DNA of 57,851 nt from an uncultured Flaviramulus sp. (GCA_947487155.1 CANKVS010000025.1:1-57851); one strand, 5' to 3'. Positions 28,337-37,734 are shown, numbered from the stretch's first letter. A program made the numbers and translations. The notes: generated by a model from the sequence alone, not told the origin.

Positions 28337-28610
28337 TTGTCATTCCCGTGAAAATGGGAACCACTGCCATATTAGCAGTTTAAAACATCTGGTAAGAAAA
28401 TTGACAATAAGTTTTATGGTGTTCCCACACAAAAAAGTGTGGTCAGGTTTTTCGCTATACCTTTTTAAAACGCCATTGCGAGAACGAAGGACGTGGCAAT
28501 CTGTCAAGTTTTTAGTTTTCAAAGCAATGGTATTTATAACAAGTTTTAAAAAGGGTAGAGTTTATCCTGAGCGTTGTCGAAGAGCTGCAATCCTTAACGT
28601 GGAGTGGAGA
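28337..28610. repeat. Cluster of different dispersed palindromic repeats
   Basis: Between the terminators and ftsY no gene is seen. The stretch strings together a TTCCC/GGGAA hairpin (about 28344-28361), a CCACAC/GTGTGG hairpin (28425-28442), a CATTGCGAG...GGCAATCT element (about 28472-28503) and a TTATCCTGAGC...GTCGAAGAGC element (about 28562-28586). Short frames across it on both strands are by-products of these repeats. Confidence 0.6.
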
Positions 28611-28649
28611 ACTCCTAACAAATAATAACAAACGAATAAGCATTTTTTA

Positions 28650-29603
28650 ATGAGTTTTTTTAAAAAAATATTTTCTTCAGAAAAAAAGGAAACTTTAGAT
28701 AAAGGATTAGAGAAATCTAAAACTAGTTTTTTAGGTAAATTAAGTAAAGCCGTAGCAGGAAAATCTAAAGTAGACGACGAGGTTTTAGACAATCTTGAAG
28801 AAGTTTTAGTGTCTTCAGACGTTGGCGTAAACACAACCCTTAAAGTTATAGACCGTATAGAAACGCGTATAGCAAAAGATAAATATTTGGGAACGGACGA
28901 ACTTAATAAAATCCTTCGCGAAGAAATAGCAGGACTTTTAAGTGAAACTAATTCTGGTGAAGACACCGATTTTATAATTCCTAAAAATATAAAACCATAC
29001 GTAATTATGGTAGTTGGTGTAAATGGCGTAGGTAAAACAACGACCATTGGTAAACTAGCATATCAATTTAAAAAACAAGGATTAAAAGTTGTGTTGGGAG
29101 CAGCAGACACCTTTAGAGCAGCAGCTATAGACCAATTACAAGTTTGGGCAGATAGAGTAGATGTGCCCTTAGTAAAACAATCAATGGGGAGCGATCCGGC
29201 ATCTGTAGCGTTTGATACTTTAGAAAGTGCAGTAACACAAGACGCTGATGTTGTTATTATTGATACCGCAGGTCGTTTACACAACAAAGTAAACCTAATG
29301 AATGAGCTTACAAAAGTAAAACGTGTGATGCAAAAAGTGGTGGACGATACACCTAACGATGTACTATTAGTTTTAGATGGCTCTACAGGGCAAAATGCTT
29401 TTGAACAAGCCAAACAGTTTACAGCAGCAACCGAAGTAACATCATTAGCCGTTACAAAATTAGATGGAACAGCAAAAGGTGGTGTTGTTATTGGGATTTC
29501 AGATCAGTTTCAAATTCCTGTTAAATATATTGGTGTAGGAGAAGGCATTGAAGATATTCAGGTTTTCAATAAGTTCGAGTTTGTCGATTCGTTTTTTAAA
29601 TAA
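28650..29603 (+). CDS. ftsY: Signal recognition particle receptor FtsY
   Basis: 317 residues: an N domain (about 1-95, without the long acidic A domain of enterobacteria) and the SRP GTPase G domain. Motifs: GVNGVGKTTTIGKLAYQ (G1), AADTFRAAAIDQL, DTAGRLHNK (G3), TKLDGTAKGG (G4) and the ending GVGEGIEDIQVFNKFEFVDSFF. It docks SRP-bound ribosomes at the membrane. Its partner Ffh is at 45651-46979. It lies downstream of the ribosomal protein genes, as is usual in this phylum. Confidence 0.97.
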   Translation: MSFFKKIFSSEKKETLDKGLEKSKTSFLGKLSKAVAGKSKVDDEVLDNLEEVLVSSDVGVNTTLKVIDRIETRIAKDKYLGTDELNKILREEIAGLLSETNSGEDTDFIIPKNIKPYVIMVVGVNGVGKTTTIGKLAYQFKKQGLKVVLGAADTFRAAAIDQLQVWADRVDVPLVKQSMGSDPASVAFDTLESAVTQDADVVIIDTAGRLHNKVNLMNELTKVKRVMQKVVDDTPNDVLLVLDGSTGQNAFEQAKQFTAATEVTSLAVTKLDGTAKGGVVIGISDQFQIPVKYIGVGEGIEDIQVFNKFEFVDSFFK

Positions 29604-29632
29604 TTAGGTGATTTGTTGCCCTTTTTCAAGAA

Positions 29633-29654
29633 AATAATTAGTTGCTAATTTTTT
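29633..29654 (+). terminator. Weak terminator after ftsY
   Basis: AATTAG, loop TTG, CTAATT, then TTTT. The stem is only six A/T-rich pairs. Confidence 0.35.
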
Positions 29655-29786
29655 CCAAAATTCATTCGATATATAAGAATTTGCGGTATAATTATATTTA
29701 ATGAGCAAATAAAACTTGAATTTTCACATAACTATGTGCTATTTACGAATACAAAATCGTTAAGCCATAAATCGACAATCATTCCG

Positions 29787-29794
29787 TATCTTTG
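29787..29794 (+). promoter_or_regulatory. rimO promoter -7 box
   Basis: TATCTTTG fits TAnnTTTG, 20 bases before the rimO ATG. Confidence 0.55.
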
Positions 29795-29814
29795 CGCCCA
29801 GATTTATAGATCCT

Positions 29815-31116
29815 ATGCGTACAAAAACTCTAAAAAAGAATAAGATAAATGTAGTCACCTTAGGCTGTAGTAAAAATGTTTACGACAGCGAAGTGTTAAT
29901 GGGGCAACTTAAAGCCAATAATAAAGAGGTTGTACATGAAGAAGCAGGTAATATTGTAGTTATTAACACTTGTGGTTTTATTAATAATGCTAAGGAAGAA
30001 AGTGTAAACACTATTTTAGAGTATGTGCAGAAAAAAGAAGAAGGCGAGGTAGATAAGGTTTTTGTTACAGGCTGTTTAAGCGAGCGTTATAAGCCAGATT
30101 TGGTTAAAGAAATTCCTAATGTAGATGAGTATTTTGGAACTACCGAATTACCTAGTTTATTAAAAGCTTTAGGTGCCGATTATAAGCACGAACTTATTGG
30201 TGAGCGTTTAACAACAACGCCTAAAAATTATGCCTATTTAAAAATAGCTGAAGGTTGCGACAGACCCTGTAGTTTTTGTGCTATTCCTTTAATGCGTGGT
30301 AAGCATAAAAGTACACCAATTAAAGAGCTTGTAATTGAAGCTGAAAAACTAGCAGCAAAAGGTGTTAAAGAGTTAATATTAATTGCACAGGATTTAACCT
30401 ACTACGGGTTAGATTTATATAAAAAAAGAAACTTAGCCGAATTACTTGAAGCACTTGTAAAAGTTGAAGGAGTAGAATGGATTCGTTTGCATTATGCGTT
30501 CCCAACAGGGTTTCCAATGGATGTGTTAGAGGTGATGAATCGTGAACTTAAAATTTGTAATTATTTAGATATTCCATTACAACATATTTCAGATCGTATT
30601 CTTAAAAGTATGCGTCGCGGTACAACCAAAGACAAAACAACTAAGTTGCTTAAAGAATTTAGAGCTGTTGTTCCAAACATGACAATAAGAACGACGTTAA
30701 TTGTTGGTTACCCAGGTGAAACAGATGAAGATTATCAAATCCTTAAAGCATGGGTTAAGAACATGCGTTTTGAGCGTTTAGGTTGTTTTACGTATAGCCA
30801 TGAAGAAAATACGCATGCTTATAATTTAGAAGATGATGTACCCGAAGATGTTAAAATAGCACGCGCTAACGAAATTATGGAGATTCAATCTCAAATTTCT
30901 TGGGAATTGAATCAAGGAAAAATAGGGCAGGAGTTTAAAGTCGTTATCGATAGGAAAGAAGGGAATTATTTTATAGGTCGAACCGAATTTGATTCGCCCG
31001 ATGTAGATAACGAAGTACTCATAGATGCAACAAAAACCTATTTAAAAACAGGTGAGTTTGCTACGGTTAAAGTTATTGAAGCCGAAGATTTCGATTTGTA
31101 TGCAGAAGTTGTGTAA
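29815..31116 (+). CDS. rimO: Ribosomal protein uS12 methylthiotransferase RimO
   Basis: 433 residues with the three domains of the radical SAM methylthiotransferases: the N-terminal UPF0004 domain (VVTLGCSKNVYDSEVLMGQL, with further cysteines in INTCGF and TGCLSERY) that binds the auxiliary cluster, the radical SAM core with GCDRPCSFCAIPLMRG, and the C-terminal TRAM domain (after residue 365). The GCSKN form separates RimO from MiaB (GCQMN). It methylthiolates Asp of ribosomal protein S12. Confidence 0.96.
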   Translation: MRTKTLKKNKINVVTLGCSKNVYDSEVLMGQLKANNKEVVHEEAGNIVVINTCGFINNAKEESVNTILEYVQKKEEGEVDKVFVTGCLSERYKPDLVKEIPNVDEYFGTTELPSLLKALGADYKHELIGERLTTTPKNYAYLKIAEGCDRPCSFCAIPLMRGKHKSTPIKELVIEAEKLAAKGVKELILIAQDLTYYGLDLYKKRNLAELLEALVKVEGVEWIRLHYAFPTGFPMDVLEVMNRELKICNYLDIPLQHISDRILKSMRRGTTKDKTTKLLKEFRAVVPNMTIRTTLIVGYPGETDEDYQILKAWVKNMRFERLGCFTYSHEENTHAYNLEDDVPEDVKIARANEIMEIQSQISWELNQGKIGQEFKVVIDRKEGNYFIGRTEFDSPDVDNEVLIDATKTYLKTGEFATVKVIEAEDFDLYAEVV

Positions 31117-31191
31117 CCTTAAGCATAGTGAGTTGATATATGCATAGGTAGTAAGCAAGATGACAAAGTGCTATTAATTTGAATAGTAAGT

Positions 31192-31213
31192 AATCAAGTC
31201 TTTAGTCTTGATT
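31192..31213. terminator. Hairpin between convergent rimO and glnB
   Basis: AATCAAG, loop TCTTTAGT, CTTGATT. It lies between two genes that end toward each other; the flanks lack a strong T tract. Confidence 0.45.
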
Positions 31214-31256
31214 CTAAAAGCGAAGCGATCTATATTCTTTTGCCAGACATTAATGA

Positions 31257-31598
31257 TTAAATAATAGCATCATTACCACGAACACCCGTACTTAATCGAA
31301 TGGCGTCTTCTACATTATAAATAAATATTTTACCATCGCCTACTTGATTTTCAGAAGCATTATCTTTAATAACATTAATGCATTTATCTAAATGAATATC
31401 GCTTATAACGCAAACAATTAAAACTCTACTTTGTAAAATCATGGATTGTTCGGTGCCTCGGTAGCGTTCAGAATAACTTTTTTGTAATCCGGTGCCTTTT
31501 ACAGGTACTACAGTTATACAAGGTATATCGGCTTCTTTTAATCCGCGTTGTACAGCTTTTAATTTTGAGGGTCTTATAATGGCTTCAACTTTTTTCAT
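31257..31598 (-). CDS. P-II family nitrogen regulatory protein
   Basis: 113 residues from ATG 31598 (MKKVEAIIRPSKLKAVQRGL). The trimeric sensor of 2-oxoglutarate and ATP/ADP is recognised by the T-loop GLQKSYSERYRGTEQ, with the uridylylatable tyrosine position kept, and the C-terminal DGKIFIYNVEDAIRLSTGVRG. The open frame runs 26 residues further up, but that part overlaps the end of amt and lacks family similarity. It follows amt by 31 bases and would control AmtB gating. Confidence 0.95.
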   Translation of the reverse strand: MKKVEAIIRPSKLKAVQRGLKEADIPCITVVPVKGTGLQKSYSERYRGTEQSMILQSRVLIVCVISDIHLDKCINVIKDNASENQVGDGKIFIYNVEDAIRLSTGVRGNDAII

Positions 31599-31629
31599 GT
31601 CAATAGTTTTAAATTCTAATGTAAATAAA

Positions 31630-32883
31630 TTATTCGAAAGTAGTATATGCTTCAACTCCAAAAGAAACAGCGTCAATACCTGCGCGCTCTTCTGAACGAT
31701 TTACACGAATATCTATTGTTTTCTTCATAATTTTCATAATTATAAAAGTAACAATAAAAGAAAACGAACCTATAACCAAAACACCTAATGCTTGAGTTAC
31801 TAATAAATCGATTCCTCCACCAAAAAATAAACCGTCTTCTGAAGCAAATAACCCCACTGCCAGTGTACCAAATAAGCCATTTATACCATGCACGGCAATA
31901 GCCCCTACGGGATCGTCTATTCTTATTTTATCAATATAAATTACTGCAATATCTACCAAAGTACCAGCTATAAGCCCAACAATAATTGCAGAACTGGGAT
32001 CTAGAACATTACAGCCAGCAGTAATTGCCACTAATCCTGCTAACACACCATTAATGGTCATAGTAATATCAATTTGTCCATATTTAAAATATGTGTAAAC
32101 AATGGTTGAAATGCCTCCAGCCGCAGATGCTAAAAACGTATTGGTTGCAACGGTTCCTATCAATTTCCAATTACCTACCGCACCAAGTGTAGATCCTGGA
32201 TTAAAGCCAAACCAACCAAACCAAAGGATAAAACCACCAACGGCAGCAAGCGGTAAATTATGCCCTGGTATTGCTACAGGTTTTCCATTTTGGTCGTATT
32301 TTCCAAGACGTGGTCCTAGTACAATCGCTGCAGCTAAAGCAGCAAATCCTCCCATGGCATGAACTGCTGCAGACCCTGCAAAATCATTAAAACCACGAAC
32401 GGCTAACCAGCCGTTAGGATTCCATACCCAATTGGCAGCTAACGGATACATTATTGCGCAAAAAATAACAACGAATAAAGCATACGCCCAAACTTTCATA
32501 CGTTCTGCAACGGCACCAGAAACGATTGAGATTGCTGCAATGGCAAACCCTAGTTGTATAAACCAGAATAATTTATTAGAAACTGTAAGGTCGAGACCTA
32601 AGTTGCCATCGGTTATACCTGTATCAAAAGCAAACCATCCATTTGAAGCACCATATGCAATACCAAAACCAACAACATAAAAAGCAACTCCGCCAAAAGT
32701 TATATCTATAATAACCTTTGCAATGATACTCATGGCGTTTTTAGATCTTACAAACCCAGCTTCTAATAGGGCAAATCCGCCTTCCATTAAAAAAATTATT
32801 GCAGCACATATAGCCACCCAAACGGTATCTATAGCCGAAATTAATTCTGTTTGTTCTAATACAATGTTAGTAGCTGCGTCCAT
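31630..32883 (-). CDS. amt: Ammonium transporter
   Basis: 417 residues with eleven predicted membrane segments. Amt signatures: FLMEGGFALLEAGFVRSKNA near the N-terminus, DFAGSAAVHAMGGFAALAAAI (the family's central signature), and the pore histidine regions in AVHAMGG and IAVHGINGLFGTLA. It carries ammonium across the inner membrane. Paired with a P-II gene immediately downstream, the classic arrangement for nitrogen-controlled uptake. Confidence 0.96.
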   Translation of the reverse strand: MDAATNIVLEQTELISAIDTVWVAICAAIIFLMEGGFALLEAGFVRSKNAMSIIAKVIIDITFGGVAFYVVGFGIAYGASNGWFAFDTGITDGNLGLDLTVSNKLFWFIQLGFAIAAISIVSGAVAERMKVWAYALFVVIFCAIMYPLAANWVWNPNGWLAVRGFNDFAGSAAVHAMGGFAALAAAIVLGPRLGKYDQNGKPVAIPGHNLPLAAVGGFILWFGWFGFNPGSTLGAVGNWKLIGTVATNTFLASAAGGISTIVYTYFKYGQIDITMTINGVLAGLVAITAGCNVLDPSSAIIVGLIAGTLVDIAVIYIDKIRIDDPVGAIAVHGINGLFGTLAVGLFASEDGLFFGGGIDLLVTQALGVLVIGSFSFIVTFIIMKIMKKTIDIRVNRSEERAGIDAVSFGVEAYTTFE

Positions 32884-33108
32884 AAATTAGGTTATTAAGA
32901 ATGAAATATTTTTAATTTTCGCATCGAAAGATAGTGAATACATGTAGCTATTATTTTAAAATGCTAAGAATAAATAGAGCGACCATAGTTGTTTTATGGT
33001 TGTCGTAGAAATAAGAAGTTTTTTTGAAGATAATCTAAAAAAAATAGAAATTTTTGTTTGTTCTCTGAATTGATTTTTAGCTGTATGTGTTGAGAATATG
33101 CTGTTTTA

Positions 33109-33867
33109 TTATTGCTTTTTACCCTTTTGTAAGTGTTTTTCTTTATTTTTTACAAAAATCAATTTATGTTTACTTTTATGATTTTCTCTTTGTTCTAATT
33201 CAAAATTTCCAATGGATTTAATTAAAGGTGTTAATTTTTCAAATCCATAATTTCTTGAATCAAAATTAGGTTGTTTTTTTTGCAACAAGCTTCCTACGTC
33301 TCCTAAAAATGCCCAACCTTCTTCGTCGGATAAATCAGAAATGGTTGTCGATATTAATTTAATAACTCTTGGTGTAATTTCATCAATATCATCTTTGGAA
33401 TTATTCTGTTGACTCACATCTTCTTTTTTCTCAGATAAATTTCTCAGAATTTCTACATAAATAAATTTATCGCAAGCTACAATAAAGGGGGTTGGTGTCT
33501 TTTTTTCACCTATTCCAATAACTTGCATGCCTGCTTCTCTTAGTCTTGTAGCTAGTCTTGTAAAGTCACTATCGCTCGAAACCAAACAAAATCCATTTAC
33601 TTTTTCAGAGTAAAGAATATCCATGGCATCAATAATCATTGCTGAATCTGTGGCGTTTTTACCAGTAGTATATGCGTATTGTTGAATTGGAGTGATGGCA
33701 TTTTGTAATAATAGATTTTTCCATTTTGATAAATGAGGCTTCGTCCAATCGCCATAAATTCTTTTAATGGTAGGGTTGCCGTATTTTGCAATTTCCTCCA
33801 TCATTTCTTTTACATGTGCAGAAGGGATATTATCTCCATCTATTAATACTGCTAGGTTTAAATTCAT
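33109..33867 (-). CDS. NYN (LabA/DUF88) putative RNase with C-terminal OST-HTH/LOTUS domain
   Basis: 252 residues. The NYN nuclease domain (about 1-145) has the acidic residues of PIN-like folds: AVLIDGDNIPSAHVKE, TDSAMIIDAMDILYS and FCLVSSDSDFTRLATRL. A LOTUS/OST-HTH RNA-binding module follows (about 165-245, RVIKLISTTISDLSDEEGWAFLGDVGSLL). Such two-domain proteins are presumed RNA-cleaving or RNA-binding; the target is not known. The gene is separate from both flanking genes. Confidence 0.88.
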   Translation of the reverse strand: MNLNLAVLIDGDNIPSAHVKEMMEEIAKYGNPTIKRIYGDWTKPHLSKWKNLLLQNAITPIQQYAYTTGKNATDSAMIIDAMDILYSEKVNGFCLVSSDSDFTRLATRLREAGMQVIGIGEKKTPTPFIVACDKFIYVEILRNLSEKKEDVSQQNNSKDDIDEITPRVIKLISTTISDLSDEEGWAFLGDVGSLLQKKQPNFDSRNYGFEKLTPLIKSIGNFELEQRENHKSKHKLIFVKNKEKHLQKGKKQ

Positions 33868-33975
33868 GTTTTTATATGTATTAGCTGAAAATAAGTTTCC
33901 ACCCCTTTTTTTGATAATTTGTAATTTAAAAAATACTGATTGATTTATCAGGGTCTTTTCAAGAATAATACTTTT

Positions 33976-35247
33976 TTAAGTTCTTTTTAATTGTTTTTGA
34001 ATTTTTTTAATAGCTGTTTCAATAGATTTTTCTGGTTCGATAATGTTGTATTCTCCCCAAAATTCTGAATCTGAAAAACCAGAAGTTGCATCAATTAAAA
34101 TAGTATTTGGGCGAATTAGATTGTCTTTGTTTTTTGCAATTTCAGAGGTGTTAATTTTCCAATCAGTTATAGCCATTTCACTGTTTAAGGTGTAAACATT
34201 ATTAAAAAGTTTTCCTTTCCAATTCACTTTAAATGTTAGTAAAATATTGCTATATGCATAATGCCATTTTCCGTTTTGGGTTCTGTAATTTACTTTGTAA
34301 GTGGCTTCTAAAGGATATACATCTACTTTTCTGGGTTTTTTACGCACATACATTTTACTAGTTAATTCTTTGTTTTCTACATTTAAACTAAAAGTGGCAC
34401 TAGTTAAAGCTAGAGTTTCTGCATCTATATATAGTTTTCCAAAATAAAGCGGTGTGATAACATTTTTCTTTTGTTTAAAATTTACAACATAAATTAAATT
34501 CTTATTTATTTGAGTAGATTCAGCAAAACTAAAATCATAATATTGGAAATCTTCATTAGAAAAAATATATTCGGGGTATTTTATAATATTGGTATGTAAA
34601 TTACTAAATGGCCCTCCTTGAAGTTTTAAGGCTAATGTATCTAGTCTGGAATAATTTGTGTTTTTTCGAGATTTTATAAGTTCTATAGCATCGTTTTTTA
34701 TGCTTCGTTTTGGTTGGTTGTGTATTTGTATCACAGCTTCAGATAATGATGCATTTTTCCGTCTTTTTTTTATGGTTTCTCTGTAAAAAGCTGTCATAGT
34801 TGCTTGATCGTCAAAATTATGCTTGCCTTTGTTGTTTAACGTTGCTTGTACAATAGATATAGCATCTTTTGGACTGTATAAATTAATGCCGCCTAATTCA
34901 ATAATAGAAACTTCTAAATCTATTTTATTGATGCTTTCGTTTAAATTGGAGAGTTTAATTTCTTTCTTTTTATAGCCTAGTATAGATATGACTAATGTTT
35001 TGTTTGAGTGGGCGTGTGGTACTTTTAATAAAAACTCACCTTCTGCATTAGAAATGGTACCTATGTTGGTGTTCTTTACATGTATGTCTACGTATGCTAA
35101 AGGCTTATTATTAGTTGCATTTCTCACAATGCCTTTAAACTCAATATTTTGTTTGGTGTTTTCTTGAGAGTTGGAATTATAGCCTATAAATAATGCTAGT
35201 ATTAAAATAAAGAATGCTCTTTTTTTGAATGTATTTTGAGCTTTCAT
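33976..35247 (-). CDS. Exported protein with carboxypeptidase-like regulatory domain
   Basis: 423 residues. Signal peptide 1-27 (ends GYNSNSQE), then a CarboxypepD_reg-like beta sandwich (about 33-115: FKGIVRNATNNKPLAYVDIHVKN, GTISNAEGEFLLKVP). The remaining 300 residues form a beta-rich region (AFYRETIKKRRK, YIDAETLALTSATF, YPLEATYKVNY) of the kind seen in DUF5686-like outer-membrane or periplasmic proteins. Role unknown. It follows the small membrane protein at 35345-35521 in the same direction. Confidence 0.8.
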   Translation of the reverse strand: MKAQNTFKKRAFFILILALFIGYNSNSQENTKQNIEFKGIVRNATNNKPLAYVDIHVKNTNIGTISNAEGEFLLKVPHAHSNKTLVISILGYKKKEIKLSNLNESINKIDLEVSIIELGGINLYSPKDAISIVQATLNNKGKHNFDDQATMTAFYRETIKKRRKNASLSEAVIQIHNQPKRSIKNDAIELIKSRKNTNYSRLDTLALKLQGGPFSNLHTNIIKYPEYIFSNEDFQYYDFSFAESTQINKNLIYVVNFKQKKNVITPLYFGKLYIDAETLALTSATFSLNVENKELTSKMYVRKKPRKVDVYPLEATYKVNYRTQNGKWHYAYSNILLTFKVNWKGKLFNNVYTLNSEMAITDWKINTSEIAKNKDNLIRPNTILIDATSGFSDSEFWGEYNIIEPEKSIETAIKKIQKQLKRT

Positions 35248-35344
35248 AATTAAAAATTTTAAGTTGTTAATTTAACAGATTAAATTACTGAAAAAGCACT
35301 AGTTAGCCAAATGTTTAATAAATATTTAAGAGTTTGTTATAAAG

Positions 35345-35521
35345 CTAGAAAAGTTCTTTTATGTCTTTGTTATTGGTGTCGTCGTCTTTAGTATCTATTT
35401 TTTCAATGGTATATTTTGGTGAATTATCTTTTCTATAAAATGATATAGGTACTGGTAAAAAGGATGCTAAGACAATTATAATAGATAAGGTTAACAATCG
35501 TATTGCTTTTTTAAATGTCAT
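35345..35521 (-). CDS. Small single-pass membrane protein
   Basis: 58 residues: it starts MTFKKAIRLLTLSIIIVLAS, with one hydrophobic helix (about 7-27) followed by a charged tail rich in Asp and Asn (KIDTKDDDTNNKDIKELF). It has an ATG start, a clean TAG stop and strong membrane character between two genes on the same strand. No family is recognised. The charged tail would be extracytoplasmic if the helix is an uncleaved signal anchor. Confidence 0.6.
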   Translation of the reverse strand: MTFKKAIRLLTLSIIIVLASFLPVPISFYRKDNSPKYTIEKIDTKDDDTNNKDIKELF

Positions 35522-35629
35522 AAGAATGTGTTTGTAATTTTAATAAAGAAATAGCACCAAATTTATTTAGTGTTATTTAAATTAAAGTCTTGTGAATGGC
35601 AGCCAGAGTTCTAGTTGCTATTCAATAAT

Positions 35630-36007
35630 CTACTTTATTAAAATATGAGAAGTATCTTTTAAATGTGTTTTAGCTATAAGATTTTGCTGAAGCAAGCTAT
35701 TTAAACCTATAAACTGGAGAATCACTTTTTTTTGAGTTTTAAAGCAAATAGAAAAATTAAAATTGACTGTATTTAGTAAGGATTTAAAATTAAAAAAGAT
35801 GTATTGATTATGGGTAATTTTTTTTAAATTGTTATTAAGAAAGTTGAACGTTTTTGCCCTAGAATAATCTAAAGATCGATTACCAATAACAAGTTCTGTT
35901 TTGGTAATTTGAATGCTTTTATTGGCATTGCTAAATCCAGAAAAAGAAATTAGTGTTACTAATAAAACAACACTTGATAATAATTTTTGTATACCTTTAA
36001 CATTCAT
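35630..36007 (-). CDS. Small exported hypothetical protein
   Basis: 125 residues with a signal peptide (about 1-29, LLSSVVLLVTLISFSGFSNANKS). The remainder is Asn/Lys/Phe-rich with no domain I recognise. It starts 36 bases after the DUF1501 stop and may be the last gene of the FecI-linked run. Odd codon-poor, low-complexity composition leaves some doubt that it is functional. Confidence 0.55.
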   Translation of the reverse strand: MNVKGIQKLLSSVVLLVTLISFSGFSNANKSIQITKTELVIGNRSLDYSRAKTFNFLNNNLKKITHNQYIFFNFKSLLNTVNFNFSICFKTQKKVILQFIGLNSLLQQNLIAKTHLKDTSHILIK

Positions 36008-36043
36008 TGCATTACAAAGGTAATAATAAATTAAAACTAGAGT

Positions 36044-37672
36044 TTAATATTTAATAACCTTATGTATTTCTTTTTTATTGCCAACCATAATAGCAACAAT
36101 ATAAACCCCGTTTCTAAGATATGTTAAACTAAGTTCTAAGTTGCCATTGGTTAAATTTGTGGTACTATTTATAAGACGTACACCAGATGTATTATAAATG
36201 CTGTAAGTTATTGTTTCAACATCATCGATACTTGAAAAATAAAGCGTGTCTCTAAATGGGTTTGGGTATACTAGCCAATGCTTGTTTTCAGATGTGGGAT
36301 TATTTGTACTAGCTATACAATTTTTAGAGACATCAAATGATGCTTTTAAAATGTTGTCTAATTTTAAATTTGTAAAACTATCATTTAGCGTATGATTAAA
36401 AAAGGTAGCATTAATTACGGTATCGTCTGCTCCAAGAAAGTTTTGTAATAAGGTAGCGAATGTTTGCCTATAATCATATTGAACTGTTTGTATTTGAAAG
36501 TTATTATTACTAGTAGCTTCTTTTAAATTTGGATTGGTGCCAGAAACGCCACCTTCAACAGGTTTTCCAAAAACAAACATGGGGGCTATTTCGCCATGGT
36601 CGGTTCCTAGATTACCATTTTCGGCCGCTTTTCTTCCAAATTCTGAAAAGGTAATACCTACAACATCATCAGCTAAATTCTGACTTTCTAAATCGTTTGT
36701 AAAGGCTTCAAGTGCTCCAGATAATTCTGTAAGTAAGGTGTGGTGTCTTCCTAAAATATCACCAACACCTTGAACTTGTGCATTATGAGTATCGAAACCA
36801 GAAATTCGAACCATATAAATTTTAGAACCTAAATCGCCACTAATTAATCGTGCTACAGTTTTTAATTGATTTGATAAATCTGTATCTGGATAACTTACGC
36901 CATTTTGCCCGCCATTAAAGGCATTAGAAATAGATTCGGCATAGGTGTTAGACAAAGCATCAGTGTTATTTATAAACTCTAATTGTTTACCGTAGTCGGA
37001 ATCTGGAATATTTGTTGGCGGTTTGCCACCTAAACCATTAAGCACAGAATAGAATCCCGCAGGGTCTTGCCCCGTTATGTTTAAAGATAAGCCATGAGCT
37101 TCTTCAGCATGAAACCCAAGCGATGTTTTATTTGAACCAATTTCTACAGCTAAAGGGAAGGTTTCAATAATTAAATCTTCATAAAACAATTCCATAAAAC
37201 GTCCCATCCAACCAGTATCGGTACCATTTAATAGACTGTTTCCGTCGTTTCCAGTTAGATACAAATCGGTTGATTTAAAATGACTTTTATTTTGAGAAGG
37301 GTACCCTACAGATTGCATAATACGCAACCAACCTTTATCGTATAACGATTTAAATCCTGTAAGTGCAGGGTTTATACCTATTTGCTGGTTGTCTGGTAAA
37401 GAGGTGTCTAATGTTAAATATTTATTTGAGCCCGAATTAGGAACTTTTATAGTTGGTCTTAAATTACTATAAGTATCATATTGGTTTAAAGGAATAATAG
37501 TGTTTAAGCCATCGTTTGCTCCAGCTAAATTTATTAAAACTAACTTTCTGTTTGAAATATCTGAACATTCAACAAATGGAATAAAAGACTTTAAAGCAGC
37601 CTGAAGTTCTATGGGTGTTAAACCAATAACCGAAGCTGAAGCTGAAAGTTTTATAAAGTTTCTTCTTTTCAC
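36044..37672 (-). CDS. DUF1501 protein with Tat-like signal and T9SS sorting tail
   Basis: 542 residues from GTG 37672. The N-terminus MKRRNFIKLSASASVIGL has a twin-arginine motif. The DUF1501 domain (about 40-440; LVLINLAGANDGLNTIIPL, SGFDTHNAQ, GITFSEFGRKAAENG, DHGEIAPMFVFG) belongs to the alkaline-phosphatase/sulfatase-like fold, though catalytic activity is unproven. The C-terminal 80 residues (HWLVYPNPFRDTLYF ... KKEIHKVIKY) are a type A T9SS sorting domain, so the protein is probably exported to the cell surface. Its partner DUF1800 lies 62 bases upstream. Confidence 0.9.
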   Translation of the reverse strand: MKRRNFIKLSASASVIGLTPIELQAALKSFIPFVECSDISNRKLVLINLAGANDGLNTIIPLNQYDTYSNLRPTIKVPNSGSNKYLTLDTSLPDNQQIGINPALTGFKSLYDKGWLRIMQSVGYPSQNKSHFKSTDLYLTGNDGNSLLNGTDTGWMGRFMELFYEDLIIETFPLAVEIGSNKTSLGFHAEEAHGLSLNITGQDPAGFYSVLNGLGGKPPTNIPDSDYGKQLEFINNTDALSNTYAESISNAFNGGQNGVSYPDTDLSNQLKTVARLISGDLGSKIYMVRISGFDTHNAQVQGVGDILGRHHTLLTELSGALEAFTNDLESQNLADDVVGITFSEFGRKAAENGNLGTDHGEIAPMFVFGKPVEGGVSGTNPNLKEATSNNNFQIQTVQYDYRQTFATLLQNFLGADDTVINATFFNHTLNDSFTNLKLDNILKASFDVSKNCIASTNNPTSENKHWLVYPNPFRDTLYFSSIDDVETITYSIYNTSGVRLINSTTNLTNGNLELSLTYLRNGVYIVAIMVGNKKEIHKVIKY

Positions 37673-37734
37673 GTATCTATATTATTTGTTTTTTATTGGT
37701 TATATGTAGCTTCCATAATTTCATTTTTTTAATT

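Noticed and set aside
28401..29047. Open frames on both strands around the ftsY start (28401-28625 plus, 28562-29047 minus)
   Set aside because: They consist of dispersed repeats or antisense of ftsY, with no protein character.
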